A DNA stretch of 64,000 nt from Caballeronia humi. GTDB taxonomy: Bacteria; Pseudomonadota; Gammaproteobacteria; Burkholderiales; Burkholderiaceae. Below the pieces are notes generated by a model. It was not told the DNA's origin. It was given only the letters and a program-made list of their open reading frames with translations, and searched no databases. Position numbers and translations under genes: made by a program. This document shows, in pieces, positions 46,688 through 55,592 of the stretch; position 1 is the first letter of the stretch; the number at the start of each line of letters is the position of its first letter. The stretch spans positions 310,001 to 374,000 of the forward strand of contig NZ_FCNW02000001.1 in assembly GCF_001544475.1 (NCBI RefSeq). Reading direction: 5' to 3'.

Positions 46688-46725
46688 AAAAAAACCGCTT
46701 CGGCGCCGAGGCGCGCGAAGCGGTT
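46688..46725 (-). terminator. terminator of the yceI operon
   Basis: On the minus strand AACCGCTTCG and CGAAGCGGTT (46716-46725 and 46693-46702) form a 10-bp stem with a 13-base GC-rich loop, followed by a run of seven T. It lies 30 bp after the yceI stop. Confidence 0.85.
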
Positions 46726-46754
46726 CCTGATACTGCGTGCCAGAAAGGCGGCGC

Positions 46755-47333
46755 TTACTGCTTGATCCCTTCCGCCTGGATATGCAGCGTCGTCTTCAGG
46801 CTGAAGCCATACGCCTTGCCGTAATCCATGCCGTAATCGCCGCGATCGAATGTCGCCGACGCTTCGGTGCCGCACACTTCCTTCTTCAGCATCGGGTTCT
46901 GGAAGCACTTGAACGATTCGATCTTCAGGTTCAGCGGCTTCGTCACGCCGTGCAGCGTCAGCGTACCGACCACTTCCGTCGGCGTATCGCCGTCGAACTT
47001 GATCGACGTGCCCTTGTAGACGGCCGTCGGGAACTTGGCGACGTCGAAGAATTCTGCCTTCTGCAGATGCTCGTTGAGCTTGTCGTTACCCGTATCGATC
47101 GAGGTTGCGTCGATGGTCACGTTCACCGTGCCCGTCTTCGCCGCGCGATCGAGCGTCACCGCGCCGCTCGACTTGTTGAACTTGCCGCGCCACGTCGACA
47201 CGCCGCCGAAGTGGTCAGCCTCGAAGCTCGGATAGGTGTGGTTCGGGTCGAGCTGGTAAGTATCGGCGGCCATCGCGCCGAACGACATGCTGGCGGCCAA
47301 AGCGCCCGCTGCGATCAAAAGTTGCTTCTTCAA
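46755..47333 (-). CDS. YceI family periplasmic protein (copy 1)
   Basis: YceI proteins are lipocalin-like periplasmic isoprenoid/lipid binders. The 192-aa precursor has a clear signal peptide ([21 protein letters not shown], cleaved about residue 22). The YceI domain begins [20 protein letters not shown] and contains [34 protein letters not shown] and [15 protein letters not shown]. There is no ATG in place: TTG at 47333 with GGAG 7 nt upstream is the start. It lies 26 bp downstream of a second yceI. Confidence 0.9.
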   Translation of the reverse strand: MKKQLLIAAGALAASMSFGAMAADTYQLDPNHTYPSFEADHFGGVSTWRGKFNKSSGAVTLDRAAKTGTVNVTIDATSIDTGNDKLNEHLQKAEFFDVAKFPTAVYKGTSIKFDGDTPTEVVGTLTLHGVTKPLNLKIESFKCFQNPMLKKEVCGTEASATFDRGDYGMDYGKAYGFSLKTTLHIQAEGIKQ

Positions 47334-47359
47334 GTTCTTCTCCAGGATGAGTGTGCCGC

Positions 47360-47923
47360 TCACTTCTTCGCGGCGACGATGTGAAATTTGATGACGACGT
47401 CGTCCGTCACCACCGAGGTGTCCTTCCATTCGCCCGTGCCGACGTCGAATTGCGTGCGCTTGACCGGCAGCGCGCCGTCGAAGGTTTCGGTTGCGCCCTG
47501 CTGCGTGACGGTGACGGGTACCGTGACGGTCTGCGATTTGCCCTTGATGGTCAGCTTGCCCGTGACCTTGTACTGGTTCGTGCCGGCCGGCGCGATCGCC
47601 GTGGACGCGAACGTGGCGCTCGGGAAGGTGGCGCTGTCGAACCATTCCTTGCCGCGCACCTGCTTGTTGTATTCGTCGTCGCCTAGGTCGTAGCTGCCGG
47701 TGTCGATCGAGATGTTGGCTGTCCCCGCCGCCGGTTTTGCCGGGTCGAAGCTGATCTGCGCGGTGAACTTCTTGAACTTGCCGTCGACGGGCACGTTCAT
47801 CTGCTTCGACGTCGCAATCACCGTGCTCTTGGCGGCATCGACCTGCGCGTAGGCGGCAACGGCCGCCGCGAGCGACGTAGCGGCGACGCCCGCCAGGACC
47901 CAACGATAGAGATTCACTTTCAT
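47360..47923 (-). CDS. YceI family periplasmic protein (copy 2)
   Basis: This 187-aa exported YceI-domain protein is clearly diverged from copy 1. The signal peptide is [21 protein letters not shown] and on to AYA (about residue 23). The domain contains [37 protein letters not shown] and [13 protein letters not shown]. The frame is open to 48022, but the ATG at 47923 gives the proper signal sequence. It is arranged b561 - yceI - yceI on the minus strand, a known pairing of a membrane cytochrome with YceI. Confidence 0.9.
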   Translation of the reverse strand: MKVNLYRWVLAGVAATSLAAAVAAYAQVDAAKSTVIATSKQMNVPVDGKFKKFTAQISFDPAKPAAGTANISIDTGSYDLGDDEYNKQVRGKEWFDSATFPSATFASTAIAPAGTNQYKVTGKLTIKGKSQTVTVPVTVTQQGATETFDGALPVKRTQFDVGTGEWKDTSVVTDDVVIKFHIVAAKK

Positions 47924-48044
47924 GTCAGCCTTGTCAAAGATGAGGCAAAAAAATACAACCTGTATTGGATAGCAAAATGCGCCTGGAACAATCCGCCGGC
48001 GGGAAATGCGCCGCCAACGCACAGGAAACAGTCGGCGCCGACGA

Positions 48045-48605
48045 CTATTTGACGAACGGAATCATGCGTCCGAGCAAGCCGTCGCGATCGACGAAATGAT
48101 GCTTCAGCGCCGCCAGCACGTGCATGACGACGAGCACGAGCAGCGTGTAATTGAGCCAGACGTGCACGAGGCGCAGCGTGCCTTTGAGCGCCTGGTCCGG
48201 TCCGATGAGGGTCGGCAGCGGCAGAATGCCGAGGTACACCACCTGAATACCCGCCGCCGAGCTGTAGAAATAGCCCGAGATCGGGATCACCAGCATCAGC
48301 AGATAGAGCACGAAATGCGTGACGTGCGCTGCGGCTTTCTGCCAGGGCGCGACGCCTTCGGGCATCTCCGGCGCGCGATGCGTGGTGCGCCAGAGCACGC
48401 GGATCGCCGCGAGCATGAACACCGTGACGCCGATCCATTTGTGCCACGAGAAGTACTTGAGCTTCGTCGGCGTGAAACCGGGGATGTCGGTCATGATCCA
48501 GCCGAGCCAGAAGCCGCCGACGATCAACAACGCGATCAGCCAGTGAAGGCCGATTGCCGTGGCGCTGTAGCGTGTCGTCGGCGCGAGTTGTGCGCTGCTT
48601 GCCAT
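48045..48605 (-). CDS. cytochrome b561
   Basis: This 186-aa di-heme inner-membrane cytochrome has four helices. Heme-ligand His residues are seen in SATAIGLHWLIALLIVGGF, KLKYFSWHKWIGVTVFM, AAAHVTHFVLYLLMLVIPIS and LRLVHVWLNYTLLVLVVMHV. Family members pass electrons between ubiquinol and acceptors such as superoxide. The start is taken as ATG 48605 (MASSAQLAPTTRYS); an upstream in-frame ATG at 48659 would add a non-typical 18-residue tail. It is upstream of two yceI genes, probably one transcription unit. Confidence 0.9.
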   Translation of the reverse strand: MASSAQLAPTTRYSATAIGLHWLIALLIVGGFWLGWIMTDIPGFTPTKLKYFSWHKWIGVTVFMLAAIRVLWRTTHRAPEMPEGVAPWQKAAAHVTHFVLYLLMLVIPISGYFYSSAAGIQVVYLGILPLPTLIGPDQALKGTLRLVHVWLNYTLLVLVVMHVLAALKHHFVDRDGLLGRMIPFVK

Positions 48606-49037
48606 AAATGACCCACCGAAAGGATTGCGAAAGAGCCGGTTCGTCGCAACGACCGGCATTCAAGGCCGCCATCGTACCCCAACGGCCGCGTTCAGGCTTG
48701 GCGCCGAAAAATCATCGGCCGCGAGCCGTCAAGGCCCGTCGCTATTGAGCTTCAGCGATTCTAGCCGTTCAATTCGCCCGCCGCGTTCTACTGCCGCAAC
48801 GAACTATCCTAGCGATGCAACAGTCCGATGACACCGTGCGCGCGCGACGGTCCAATCCAGTTAAACGTTCGAACGCGCCGTTTCATTCCAGCGGCGAAGG
48901 AGACGCACGGGCGCGCGCTGCGTCGCGGCCACGTCATTTGATACCATGCGCACTGGCCCGCCACTTGCTAGAACCGCCCGCTGCCGTTCATTCGGCGCCC
49001 CCGCCACGCACGATCGAGGACCTCGGCATTCCAACCC
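48606..49037. other. divergent intergenic region between cytochrome b561 and pqiA
   Basis: This 432-bp spacer has no supported gene. An open frame at 48815-49051 lacks a start context and resembles nothing. It must contain the promoters of both divergent units, but no confident -35/-10 pair was found. Confidence 0.5.
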
Positions 49038-49745
49038 ATGAAAGACGTTGACGAGAAACATTCAGTCGATCTGATCGCATGCCACGAATGCGACGCGCTT
49101 CTCGCCAAGCGATATCTGCCCAAACGCACGAGCGCGTCCTGTCCGCGCTGCGGGGCGCTGCTGTATCGCGCCGTGTCGTCAAATGTCGACCGGGTTTGCG
49201 CGATGACGCTCGCCGCGCTGATCACGTTTCTCATCGCGCAGGCGTTTCCGATCGTCGAACTGGACGCGAACGGCATCGTCTCGGAGACGACGCTGATCGG
49301 CGCGATCGTGGCGCTCTGGAGCGAGAACATGCAGGTCGTCGCGATCCTCGTCTTCTGCTCCACGATTCTGTTCCCGCTCACCGAACTACTCGCGCTCCTC
49401 TACGTGCTCGTTCCGCTGCGCGCGGGGTACGTGCCGGCCGGCTTCAATCTCGTGCTGCGCGCGATCCAGCTCGTGCGGCCGTGGGGAATGATCGAAGTGT
49501 TCATGCTAGGCATCCTCGTCACGCTCGTGAAGATGGTGAGCCTCGCGCGCGTGATTCCCGAAGCCGCGCTGTTCGCGTTCGGCGCGCTCACGCTGATGAT
49601 CGCGGTGGTCGTAAGTTTTGATCCCGGCGCGCTGTGGGACATCTCCGAACGCCTGCCGAGGCAGCGCGCCCTGCGCATCCGGGCCATCCGTCAGCGTCGC
49701 GGTGAGAGTAGCAGCACCGCTTCCGTCAAGAGACACGAGCCATGA
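49038..49745 (+). CDS. pqiA: PqiA-like integral membrane protein (first half-type)
   Basis: PqiA is the inner-membrane part of the Pqi lipid-transport system. The 235-aa protein has a zinc-ribbon-like head (Cys15/Cys18, CHEC; Cys35/Cys38, CPRC) and about four helices (CAMTLAALITFLIAQAFPIV; MQVVAILVFCSTILFPLTEL; GMIEVFMLGILVTLVKMVSL; a last one near 195). Escherichia coli PqiA is about twice this length with two such halves. Here the halves are separate genes, and this one overlaps the next by 4 bp. Confidence 0.88.
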   Translation: MKDVDEKHSVDLIACHECDALLAKRYLPKRTSASCPRCGALLYRAVSSNVDRVCAMTLAALITFLIAQAFPIVELDANGIVSETTLIGAIVALWSENMQVVAILVFCSTILFPLTELLALLYVLVPLRAGYVPAGFNLVLRAIQLVRPWGMIEVFMLGILVTLVKMVSLARVIPEAALFAFGALTLMIAVVVSFDPGALWDISERLPRQRALRIRAIRQRRGESSSTASVKRHEP

Positions 49746-50419
49746 ACGAACCCGTAAGCAGCAGCCAGCCGGACGCGCCCGATCTGTATTTCACGACCGC
49801 GTCGCGCGAAGGACTCGTTTCGTGCCATTCGTGCGGCCGCGTGCAGCCGCGCGCGTACACGGTCGAGCGGCAACGATGCGCGCGCTGCGACGCCTCGCTG
49901 CACCGGCGCTATCCCGACAGCATCGCGCGCACGTGGGCGCTGCTCATCACCGCCGCGATCCTTTACATCCCGGCGAACCTGTATCCGGTGATGCATACGG
50001 CGTCGATCGTCGGTTCCGAGGACGACACCATCATGAGCGGCGTCGCGCTTTTCTGGAACGACGGCGACTATCCGCTCGCGATGGTGATCTTCATCGCGAG
50101 CATCCTCGTGCCGATGCTCAAACTCGGCACGCTCGCGTTTCTCACGTGGTCCGTGCAGACGCGCTCGGTCTGGCGGCCGCGCCAGCGCACGACGCTCTTT
50201 CGCGCGGTCGAGCGCATCGGCCGCTGGTCGATGCTCGATATCTTCGTGATCACGCTCACGGTGGCGCTCGTGCGCTTCCGGTCGCTCGCGGTCATCACGG
50301 CAGGACCCGGCGCGCTCGCGTTCGCGTCGGTCGTCGTGCTGACGATGATCGCCTCCATGCAATTCGATCCGCGACTCATGTGGGACAACATCGAACCCTC
50401 AGGAAAGAAATATGACTAG
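49742..50419 (+). CDS. pqiA: PqiA-like integral membrane protein (second half-type)
   Basis: This 225-aa homologue of the preceding protein has Cys28/Cys31 (CHSC) and Cys46/Cys49 (CARC). About four helices follow (TWALLITAAILYIPANLYPV; YPLALVIFIASILVPMLKLG-like; IGRWSMLDIFVITLTVALVR). ILYIPANLYPVMHTAS is a typical PqiA motif. It starts inside the end of the first pqiA (4-bp overlap) and overlaps pqiB by 8 bp, so all four genes are translationally coupled. Confidence 0.88.
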   Translation: MNEPVSSSQPDAPDLYFTTASREGLVSCHSCGRVQPRAYTVERQRCARCDASLHRRYPDSIARTWALLITAAILYIPANLYPVMHTASIVGSEDDTIMSGVALFWNDGDYPLAMVIFIASILVPMLKLGTLAFLTWSVQTRSVWRPRQRTTLFRAVERIGRWSMLDIFVITLTVALVRFRSLAVITAGPGALAFASVVVLTMIASMQFDPRLMWDNIEPSGKKYD

Positions 50420-52079
50420 TCCACAAGGGCCGAACGAGCCTCGCAACGATTCGCCGAACGGCGGCGCGAAAGGCGCCGGCGGCGGCTTACCGCCCAATCT
50501 TCCTGAACCGGTGATCGAGCCGAGAAGCCGCTGGCTGCCGTCGCTCGTCTGGGTCATTCCGCTCGTGGCGGCGCTGGTGGGCGTGCTGCTCGTCGTCAAG
50601 ACGGTGGCCGGGCGCGGCCCGACCATCACGATCAGTTTCGTCAGCGCCGAAGGGCTGGAGCCGGGCAAGACGCGCCTCAAGTTCAAGGACGTCGATGTCG
50701 GCACGGTCAAGACGATCACGCTCTCGAAGGACCATTCGCGCGTGCTCGTCGATGTGCAGCTCACGAAGGAAGCCTCCGATTTCGCCGTGAAAGACACGCG
50801 CTTCTGGGTCGTGCGCCCGCGCGTCGCGGCAAGCGGCGTGAGCGGATTGTCGACGCTGCTGTCGGGTGCGTATATCGGCGTCGACGCGGGCAAAGCGGAG
50901 GAGGAGCAGACGCACTTCGTCGGGCTGGAGACGCCGCCGGCCGTCACCGGCGACCAGAAAGGCCACAAGTTCACGCTGCGCGGCGACTCGCTCGGCTCCA
51001 TCGACATCGGCTCGCCGATCTACTACCGGCGCGTGCAGGTGGGGCAAGTGGTGGGCTTCAAGCTCGACAAGGACGGCACCGGCGTCACGATGGACGTGTT
51101 CGTCAACGCGCCATACGACCAGTACGTCGGCACGAATTCGCGCTGGTGGCACGCGAGCGGCGTCGATCTGCGGCTCGATTCGAGCGGCCTCAAGCTCAAC
51201 ACGCAGTCGCTGGCGACGATCGTGCTCGGCGGCATCGCGTTCCAGACGCCGCCGAACCAGCAGCCCGGCGCGCAGGCGCAGAACAACATGACATTCCGCC
51301 TGGGCTCCGACGAAACCGACGCGATGCGCGACCCGGACGGCACGCCGCTGCGCGTGGTGATGAACTTCAACCAGTCGCTGCGGGGCTTGTCGGTAGGCGC
51401 GCCGGTCGATTTCCGGGGCATCGTGCTCGGCAACGTGACGAATATCGGCATCGAATACGATCCGAAGTCGCGCAGTTTCCGGATGCCCGTCACGCTCAAC
51501 ATCTACCCGGACCGCCTCGGCACACGCGCACGCGAGACGCTGCCCGAGCCGCGCAGCCGCGAGAGCGAGGACTTGCTGCACCGCCTCGTCGATCACGGCC
51601 TGCGCGCGCAGTTACGCACCGGCAACCTGCTGACCAGCCAGTTGTACATCGCGCTCGATTTCTTCCCGAAAGCAGCGCCGGCGAAGGTCAATGCATCCGC
51701 CGATCCGATCGAGTTGCCGACCGTGCCGAACACGCTCGACGAACTGCAGCTACAGGTGGCGAGCATCGCGAGAAAGCTCGACAAGATCCCGTTCGACGAG
51801 ATCGGCACGAACCTGAACAGTTCGCTCAAGAACGCGAACAGTCTCTTCAAGCAGCTCGACACGCAGGTCGCGCCCGAGGCGCGCGACACGCTGACGGCCG
51901 CGCGCAAGACGTTCGCCGATGCGCAGTCGACGCTGCAGCAAGATTCGCCGCTGCAATCGGACGTTCATCAGGCGCTGCAGGAACTCACGCGGACGCTGCA
52001 ATCGCTCAATGCGCTCTCCGATTACCTGGAACGCCATCCGGAATCGTTGCTGCGCGGCAAATCTGGAGATAAACCATGA
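50412..52079 (+). CDS. pqiB: PqiB family MCE-domain lipid transport protein
   Basis: PqiB forms stacked MCE-domain rings bridging the inner and outer membranes. The 555-aa protein has one N-terminal helix (WLPSLVWVIPLVAALVGVLL, about 36-55) and three MCE repeats, visible as TISFVSAEGLEPGKTRLKFK, HKFTLRGDSLGSIDIGSPIY and LRVVMNFNQSLRGLSVGAPV. A helical C-terminal region follows (about 430-555). It is translationally coupled with pqiA upstream and pqiC downstream. Three MCE domains is the PqiB number. Confidence 0.93.
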   Translation: MTSPQGPNEPRNDSPNGGAKGAGGGLPPNLPEPVIEPRSRWLPSLVWVIPLVAALVGVLLVVKTVAGRGPTITISFVSAEGLEPGKTRLKFKDVDVGTVKTITLSKDHSRVLVDVQLTKEASDFAVKDTRFWVVRPRVAASGVSGLSTLLSGAYIGVDAGKAEEEQTHFVGLETPPAVTGDQKGHKFTLRGDSLGSIDIGSPIYYRRVQVGQVVGFKLDKDGTGVTMDVFVNAPYDQYVGTNSRWWHASGVDLRLDSSGLKLNTQSLATIVLGGIAFQTPPNQQPGAQAQNNMTFRLGSDETDAMRDPDGTPLRVVMNFNQSLRGLSVGAPVDFRGIVLGNVTNIGIEYDPKSRSFRMPVTLNIYPDRLGTRARETLPEPRSRESEDLLHRLVDHGLRAQLRTGNLLTSQLYIALDFFPKAAPAKVNASADPIELPTVPNTLDELQLQVASIARKLDKIPFDEIGTNLNSSLKNANSLFKQLDTQVAPEARDTLTAARKTFADAQSTLQQDSPLQSDVHQALQELTRTLQSLNALSDYLERHPESLLRGKSGDKP

Positions 52080-52750
52080 GGTCAGGCGCGTTTCTGATGA
52101 CGGCGGCCGCGCTGTCGATCCTGGCGGGCTGCGCTTCCTCACCGTCGAGCCGCTTCTACACGCTCGGCGGCGAGGCGCCGTCGGTCTCGACGATGCCGGC
52201 GTCGTTCTATATCGAAGTGCCGCCCGTCGACATGCCGCAGCAGGTCGCGAAGAACCAGCTCGTCGTGCAGACAAGCGCCGCGCAGGTGCAGGTGCTCGAG
52301 GAGGAGCGCTGGGCATCGCTTCCGGCCGACGAGGTGCGGCGCGCGCTGTCGTCGGATTTGACGCGACAGCTCGGCGCCATCGACGTGTACGGCACGCCAC
52401 GCCCCGATTCGGTCGCGGTGTATCGCGTGAAGGTGAACGTGCAGCGCTTCGAGTCGTGGCCGGGCGCGCGGGCCGTGATCGACGCCGTATGGAGCGTGCG
52501 CGCCGCCGGATCGCAGACCGTGCTGACATGTCGCACGGTCGCGCAGCAGCCGGTCGGCGCGGGCTACGACGCGCTCGTCGCGGGGCATCGGAAGGCAGTC
52601 GATCAGCTCGCGGCCGAAATTTCGGCGGGCGTGCGCGCCGTCAGTTCGGTGCCGGTGGCGGCTGTTTCGGCATCGAAAACGGCGGATGGCGCGAAGGCAA
52701 GGCCGGCCGCCGTGCTGCCGTGTCCGGTCGGGAAGGCTGCGGCGAGTTGA
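52076..52750 (+). CDS. pqiC: PqiC-type outer membrane lipoprotein
   Basis: The 224-aa lipoprotein precursor has the lipobox LSILAGC with Cys19 as the lipidated residue. The ABC-type transport auxiliary (PqiC/YmbA, DUF330) domain includes RFYTLGGEAPS, FYIEVPPVDMPQQVAKNQLV and VLEEERWASLPADEVRRALS. PqiC anchors the PqiB tunnel at the outer membrane. Its start overlaps the pqiB stop by 4 bp. The C-terminal 40 residues are Ala-rich and less conserved. Confidence 0.9.
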   Translation: MRSGAFLMTAAALSILAGCASSPSSRFYTLGGEAPSVSTMPASFYIEVPPVDMPQQVAKNQLVVQTSAAQVQVLEEERWASLPADEVRRALSSDLTRQLGAIDVYGTPRPDSVAVYRVKVNVQRFESWPGARAVIDAVWSVRAAGSQTVLTCRTVAQQPVGAGYDALVAGHRKAVDQLAAEISAGVRAVSSVPVAAVSASKTADGAKARPAAVLPCPVGKAAAS

Positions 52751-52887
52751 GGATCGGCGCGGTGCGCGAGCGCGCTGAAACTGTTGTCGTCCAACCACAA
52801 CGGCGCCACCTCCAAATCACCTTGGCGCCTTGGCGGCCGGTTAAGATCGATCTCCATGACCAATCTTGCTGAAAACCCGCAAAGAAG

Positions 52888-53499
52888 ATGATGAAACTGA
52901 TCGGTTCGCTAAGCAGCCCGTTCGTCCGCAAGGCGCGGATCGTGATGGCGGAGAAGAAAATCGACTGCGAACTGGTGCTCGAAAACGTCTGGGCGCCCGA
53001 TTCGAAGATTCACAATTACAACCCGATCGGCAAGGTGCCGTGCCTGGTTCTCGACGACGGCGAAGCCGTGTTCGATTCGCGCGTGATCTGCGAATACGTC
53101 GATACGCTGACGCCCGTCGGCAAGCTGTTGCCGCAAGAGCGGCGCGAGCGCACGGAAGTGCGCTGCTGGGAGGCGCTCGCGGACGGCATGCTCGACGCGG
53201 CGGTGCTGATCCGGCTCGAAACCGTGCTGCGCGAGGAAGAGCATCGCAGTGCGGCGTGGGTTGCGCGCCAGCAACGCAAGGTCGACGACGGCCTGAAGGC
53301 GATGGCGAAAGGGCTCGGCTCGAAGCCGTGGTGCTCGGCGAATCATTTCACCCTCGCCGATATCGCTTGCGGATGCGCGCTCGGATATCTCGACTTCCGC
53401 ATGCCGGAGAGGAACTGGCGCGAGGACTATCCGAATCTGGAGAAGCATTTCCAGCGACTCTCGCAACGGCAGTCGTTCATCGATACGATGCCGAGCTGA
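52888..53499 (+). CDS. glutathione S-transferase family protein
   Basis: The 203-aa protein has an N-terminal thioredoxin-like domain (MKLIGSLSSPFVRKARIVMA; YNPIGKVPCLVLDDGEAVFD with the cis-Pro before CLV; SRVICEYVD). The helical C-terminal domain carries FTLADIACGCALGYLDFRMP. This resembles the YibF-like GST group; activity and substrate are unknown. It starts at ATG 52888, 137 bp after pqiC, and is followed by a good terminator. Confidence 0.9.
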   Translation: MMKLIGSLSSPFVRKARIVMAEKKIDCELVLENVWAPDSKIHNYNPIGKVPCLVLDDGEAVFDSRVICEYVDTLTPVGKLLPQERRERTEVRCWEALADGMLDAAVLIRLETVLREEEHRSAAWVARQQRKVDDGLKAMAKGLGSKPWCSANHFTLADIACGCALGYLDFRMPERNWREDYPNLEKHFQRLSQRQSFIDTMPS

Positions 53500-53520
53500 T
53501 TCAGCTCCGTAATCAAAGAG

Positions 53521-53546
53521 AGCCACCCGACCGGTGGCTTTTTTTT
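53521..53546 (+). terminator. terminator of the GST gene
   Basis: AGCCACC (53521-53527) and GGTGGCT (53533-53539) form a 7-bp stem with a five-base loop, followed by seven T, 21 bp after the stop codon. Confidence 0.9.
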
Positions 53547-53566
53547 CGCCGCTACAATCGACTTCA

Positions 53567-53582
53567 TCTACTGATAGATAGA
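53567..53582. promoter_or_regulatory. TetR-type operator copy 1
   Basis: TCTAC-TGATAG-ATAGA fits the pattern TCTAY-N6-RTAGA shared with two other sites nearby. A TACAAT -10-like box (53553-53558) lies 8 bp before it, so the site would sit over a plus-strand promoter start. No gene follows on that strand within the spacer. Confidence 0.55.
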
Positions 53583-53699
53583 TTGGCGGATAAAACTGGC
53601 GAAAACGCCGGTACGGTGGCGTACAAATACTGAATTTCACCGGCGACCGCGTGGAAGGCGACCTATATTCGTCCACTCGGCAAAATCCGCCAAAATCTA

Positions 53700-53715
53700 T
53701 CTATCTAAAGATAGA
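53700..53715. promoter_or_regulatory. TetR-type operator copy 2
   Basis: TCTATCT-AA-AGATAGA is a perfect 7+2+7 palindrome and the strongest of the three sites with the TCTAY-N6-RTAGA pattern. It is followed by only an 18-codon frame (53719-53775). Confidence 0.6.
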
Positions 53716-53752
53716 CAAATGAGCCTGAATGGAACCGAGTTATCCACATTTT

Positions 53753-54313
53753 TCAACGCTTTGCGACCTGCATAATTTCATCCAGCCGCGCGGGCGTCTG
53801 GAAAAGCCGCGCCGCGAGCAGGCTTCCCTGAAACGCTGCAAATAACGCGCGGGCAGCGGCTTCGGGCTGATTGTTTGCGTGCAGCGTCTCCTGGATTTCG
53901 CCTTCGGCCAGCACCTTTGCGAGCCAGTTCTCATTGGCCCTGAAAAACGCCTGTACTGCTTGCCGCACATTGTCGGGCAAGGAAGCGATGTCCGCCGCGA
54001 GCATGCCGCACAGACAAACGCGATCGCCCTCCTCGCCGATCACTCTCACCAGCACCTTCACATACCGGTCGAGTTTTTTATCGGCGGGGGCGGAGCTGTC
54101 GATCGCGTAGATCGACGACATGACGTCCGCGCTATAAGCATTGACCGCTTCGAAGGCCAGATCTTCCTTCGACGGAAAGTAGTAATGGATGCTCGACGTC
54201 TTCACCCCGACCCGTTCCGACAGATCGCGATAACTAAATGCGTTGTAGCCGCGCGTCATCAAAAGAGTGCGGGCGTGGTCGAGCACTTGGTCGCGTACGG
54301 TATTTTTGTCCAT
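53753..54313 (-). CDS. TetR/AcrR family transcriptional regulator
   Basis: The 186-aa protein has an N-terminal TetR HTH (residues 5-50: VRDQVLDHARTLLMTRGYNA, then FSYRDLSERVGVKTSSIHYY and FPSKEDL). The variable ligand-binding region contains CLCGMLAADIASLPDNVRQA (TetR_C family with a Cys pair near 105). The start is taken at ATG 54313. One 16-bp operator-like palindrome lies 13 bp upstream, implying autoregulation; two further copies lie beyond its 3' end. The ligand and target gene are not apparent. Confidence 0.9.
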   Translation of the reverse strand: MDKNTVRDQVLDHARTLLMTRGYNAFSYRDLSERVGVKTSSIHYYFPSKEDLAFEAVNAYSADVMSSIYAIDSSAPADKKLDRYVKVLVRVIGEEGDRVCLCGMLAADIASLPDNVRQAVQAFFRANENWLAKVLAEGEIQETLHANNQPEAAARALFAAFQGSLLAARLFQTPARLDEIMQVAKR

Positions 54314-54326
54314 TCGCCGATGATTA

Positions 54327-54342
54327 TCTACTACTAGGTAGA
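54327..54342. promoter_or_regulatory. TetR-type operator copy 3 (autoregulatory)
   Basis: TCTAC-TACTAG-GTAGA lies 13 bp upstream of the TetR ATG. On the minus strand it overlaps a promoter-like TTGACT...GATAAT pair (spacer 15). Its position suits autorepression. It shares the TCTAY-N6-RTAGA pattern with sites at 53567 and 53700. Confidence 0.6.
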
Positions 54343-54408
54343 CAGTCAAGCGCTTGTATCAAAAAAGGTTTCGCGCGCAGACGGGCAAAAATCTGCGCGA
54401 AGAAACGG

Positions 54409-55545
54409 TCAGCGCGCGCTCAGTAGCGCCGCCTCATTCGCCGGCACTGGCGACGACTCCGTCACAGCCTGCTCGATGATGCCGCCGCCCAGACACACGT
54501 CGCCCTGGTAAAGCACCGCCGATTGCCCCGGGGTCACGGCCCATTGCGCCTCGTCGAAACTTAGCTCGAAACGCCCATCCGACGCCGCACCGAAGCTGCA
54601 CGCAGCATCCGCCTGCCGATAGCGCGTCTTCGCGCCACATGACGCGCCTTCCTCGGGCGCCGATCCGGCGACCCAGCTCGTATTCCCCGCGACGAGCGTG
54701 CGCGCGAGCAGCCACGGATGATCGTGCCCCTGCACGACGTAGAGCGTATTGCTCGCCATGTCCTTGCCCGCGACGAACCACGGCTCACCGCTGCCGTCCT
54801 TCGCCCCGCCGATGCCGATGCCCTTGCGCTGCCCGAACGTGTAGAACGCGAGCCCGATATGCTCGCCGATGGTCTTGCCATCGGGCGTCTTCATCGGGCC
54901 GGGTTGGGTGGGCAGGTAGCGATTCAGGAATTCGCGGAACGGCCGTTCGCCGATGAAGCAGATGCCGGTCGAATCCTTCTTCTTCGCGTTCGGCAGGCCG
55001 ATCTGCGCGGCGATCTCGCGCACGCGCGTCTTCGGCATCTCGCCGAGCGGAAACAGCGTCTTCGACAACTGCTGCTGATTCAGCCGATGCAAAAAGTACG
55101 ACTGATCTTTGGTCCAATCCGTGGCCTTGAGCAACTGGAACAGGCCGTCGTGCTCGCGAACGCGGGCATAGTGGCCCGTCGCGATGGTCTCGGCGCCGAG
55201 CGACATCGCGTGGTCGAGGAACGCCTTGAACTTGATCTCGGCGTTGCAGAGCACGTCCGGGTTCGGCGTGCGGCCCGCCGAATATTCGCGCAGGAACTCG
55301 GCGAACACGCGGTCCTTGTACTCGGCGGCGAAGTTGACGGCTTCCACGTCGATGCCTATCAGATCCGCAACCGACACCACGTCGATCCAGTCCTGGCGCG
55401 TCGAGCAGTATTCGCCGTCGTCGTCGTCTTCCCAGTTCTTCATGAAGAGACCGACGACGTCGTAGCCCTGCTCTTTCAGCAGCCACGCCGTCACCGACGA
55501 ATCGACACCGCCCGACATCCCCACCACCACCTTTTGCTTGCTCAT
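54409..55545 (-). CDS. mnmA: tRNA-specific 2-thiouridylase MnmA
   Basis: MnmA thiolates U34 of Lys, Glu and Gln tRNAs. The 378-aa protein has the PP-loop SGGVDSS at residues 11-17. The catalytic cysteines are Cys100 ([12 protein letters not shown]) and Cys196 ([16 protein letters not shown]). [17 protein letters not shown] and [20 protein letters not shown] segments are typical. The frame is open to 55740, but [10 protein letters not shown] at 55545 is the family start. It lies 47 bp after the Nudix gene on the same strand, a conserved pairing. Confidence 0.96.
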   Translation of the reverse strand: MSKQKVVVGMSGGVDSSVTAWLLKEQGYDVVGLFMKNWEDDDDGEYCSTRQDWIDVVSVADLIGIDVEAVNFAAEYKDRVFAEFLREYSAGRTPNPDVLCNAEIKFKAFLDHAMSLGAETIATGHYARVREHDGLFQLLKATDWTKDQSYFLHRLNQQQLSKTLFPLGEMPKTRVREIAAQIGLPNAKKKDSTGICFIGERPFREFLNRYLPTQPGPMKTPDGKTIGEHIGLAFYTFGQRKGIGIGGAKDGSGEPWFVAGKDMASNTLYVVQGHDHPWLLARTLVAGNTSWVAGSAPEEGASCGAKTRYRQADAACSFGAASDGRFELSFDEAQWAVTPGQSAVLYQGDVCLGGGIIEQAVTESSPVPANEAALLSAR

Positions 55546-55592
55546 GTTGCTACCGATTTGCTGAAGCGGCGCCGTGGCGGGCATCGAAGGGC

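Larger units (their letters stand above)
46414..46754. other. intergenic region with tandem palindromic elements
   Basis: No coding sequence is supported. The left half is two tandem nested palindromes (46429-46595, listed separately). The right end holds the yceI terminator (46688-46725). The rest is featureless. Confidence 0.6.

Noticed and set aside
48815..49051. 78-codon open frame upstream of pqiA
   Set aside because: No ribosome binding site, Arg/Pro-rich translation typical of a non-coding GC-rich frame, overlaps the pqiA start.
53740..53748. TTATCCACA, a perfect DnaA box
   Set aside because: Single box with no cluster, AT-rich unwinding region, dnaA/dnaN or parAB neighbours; not an origin.
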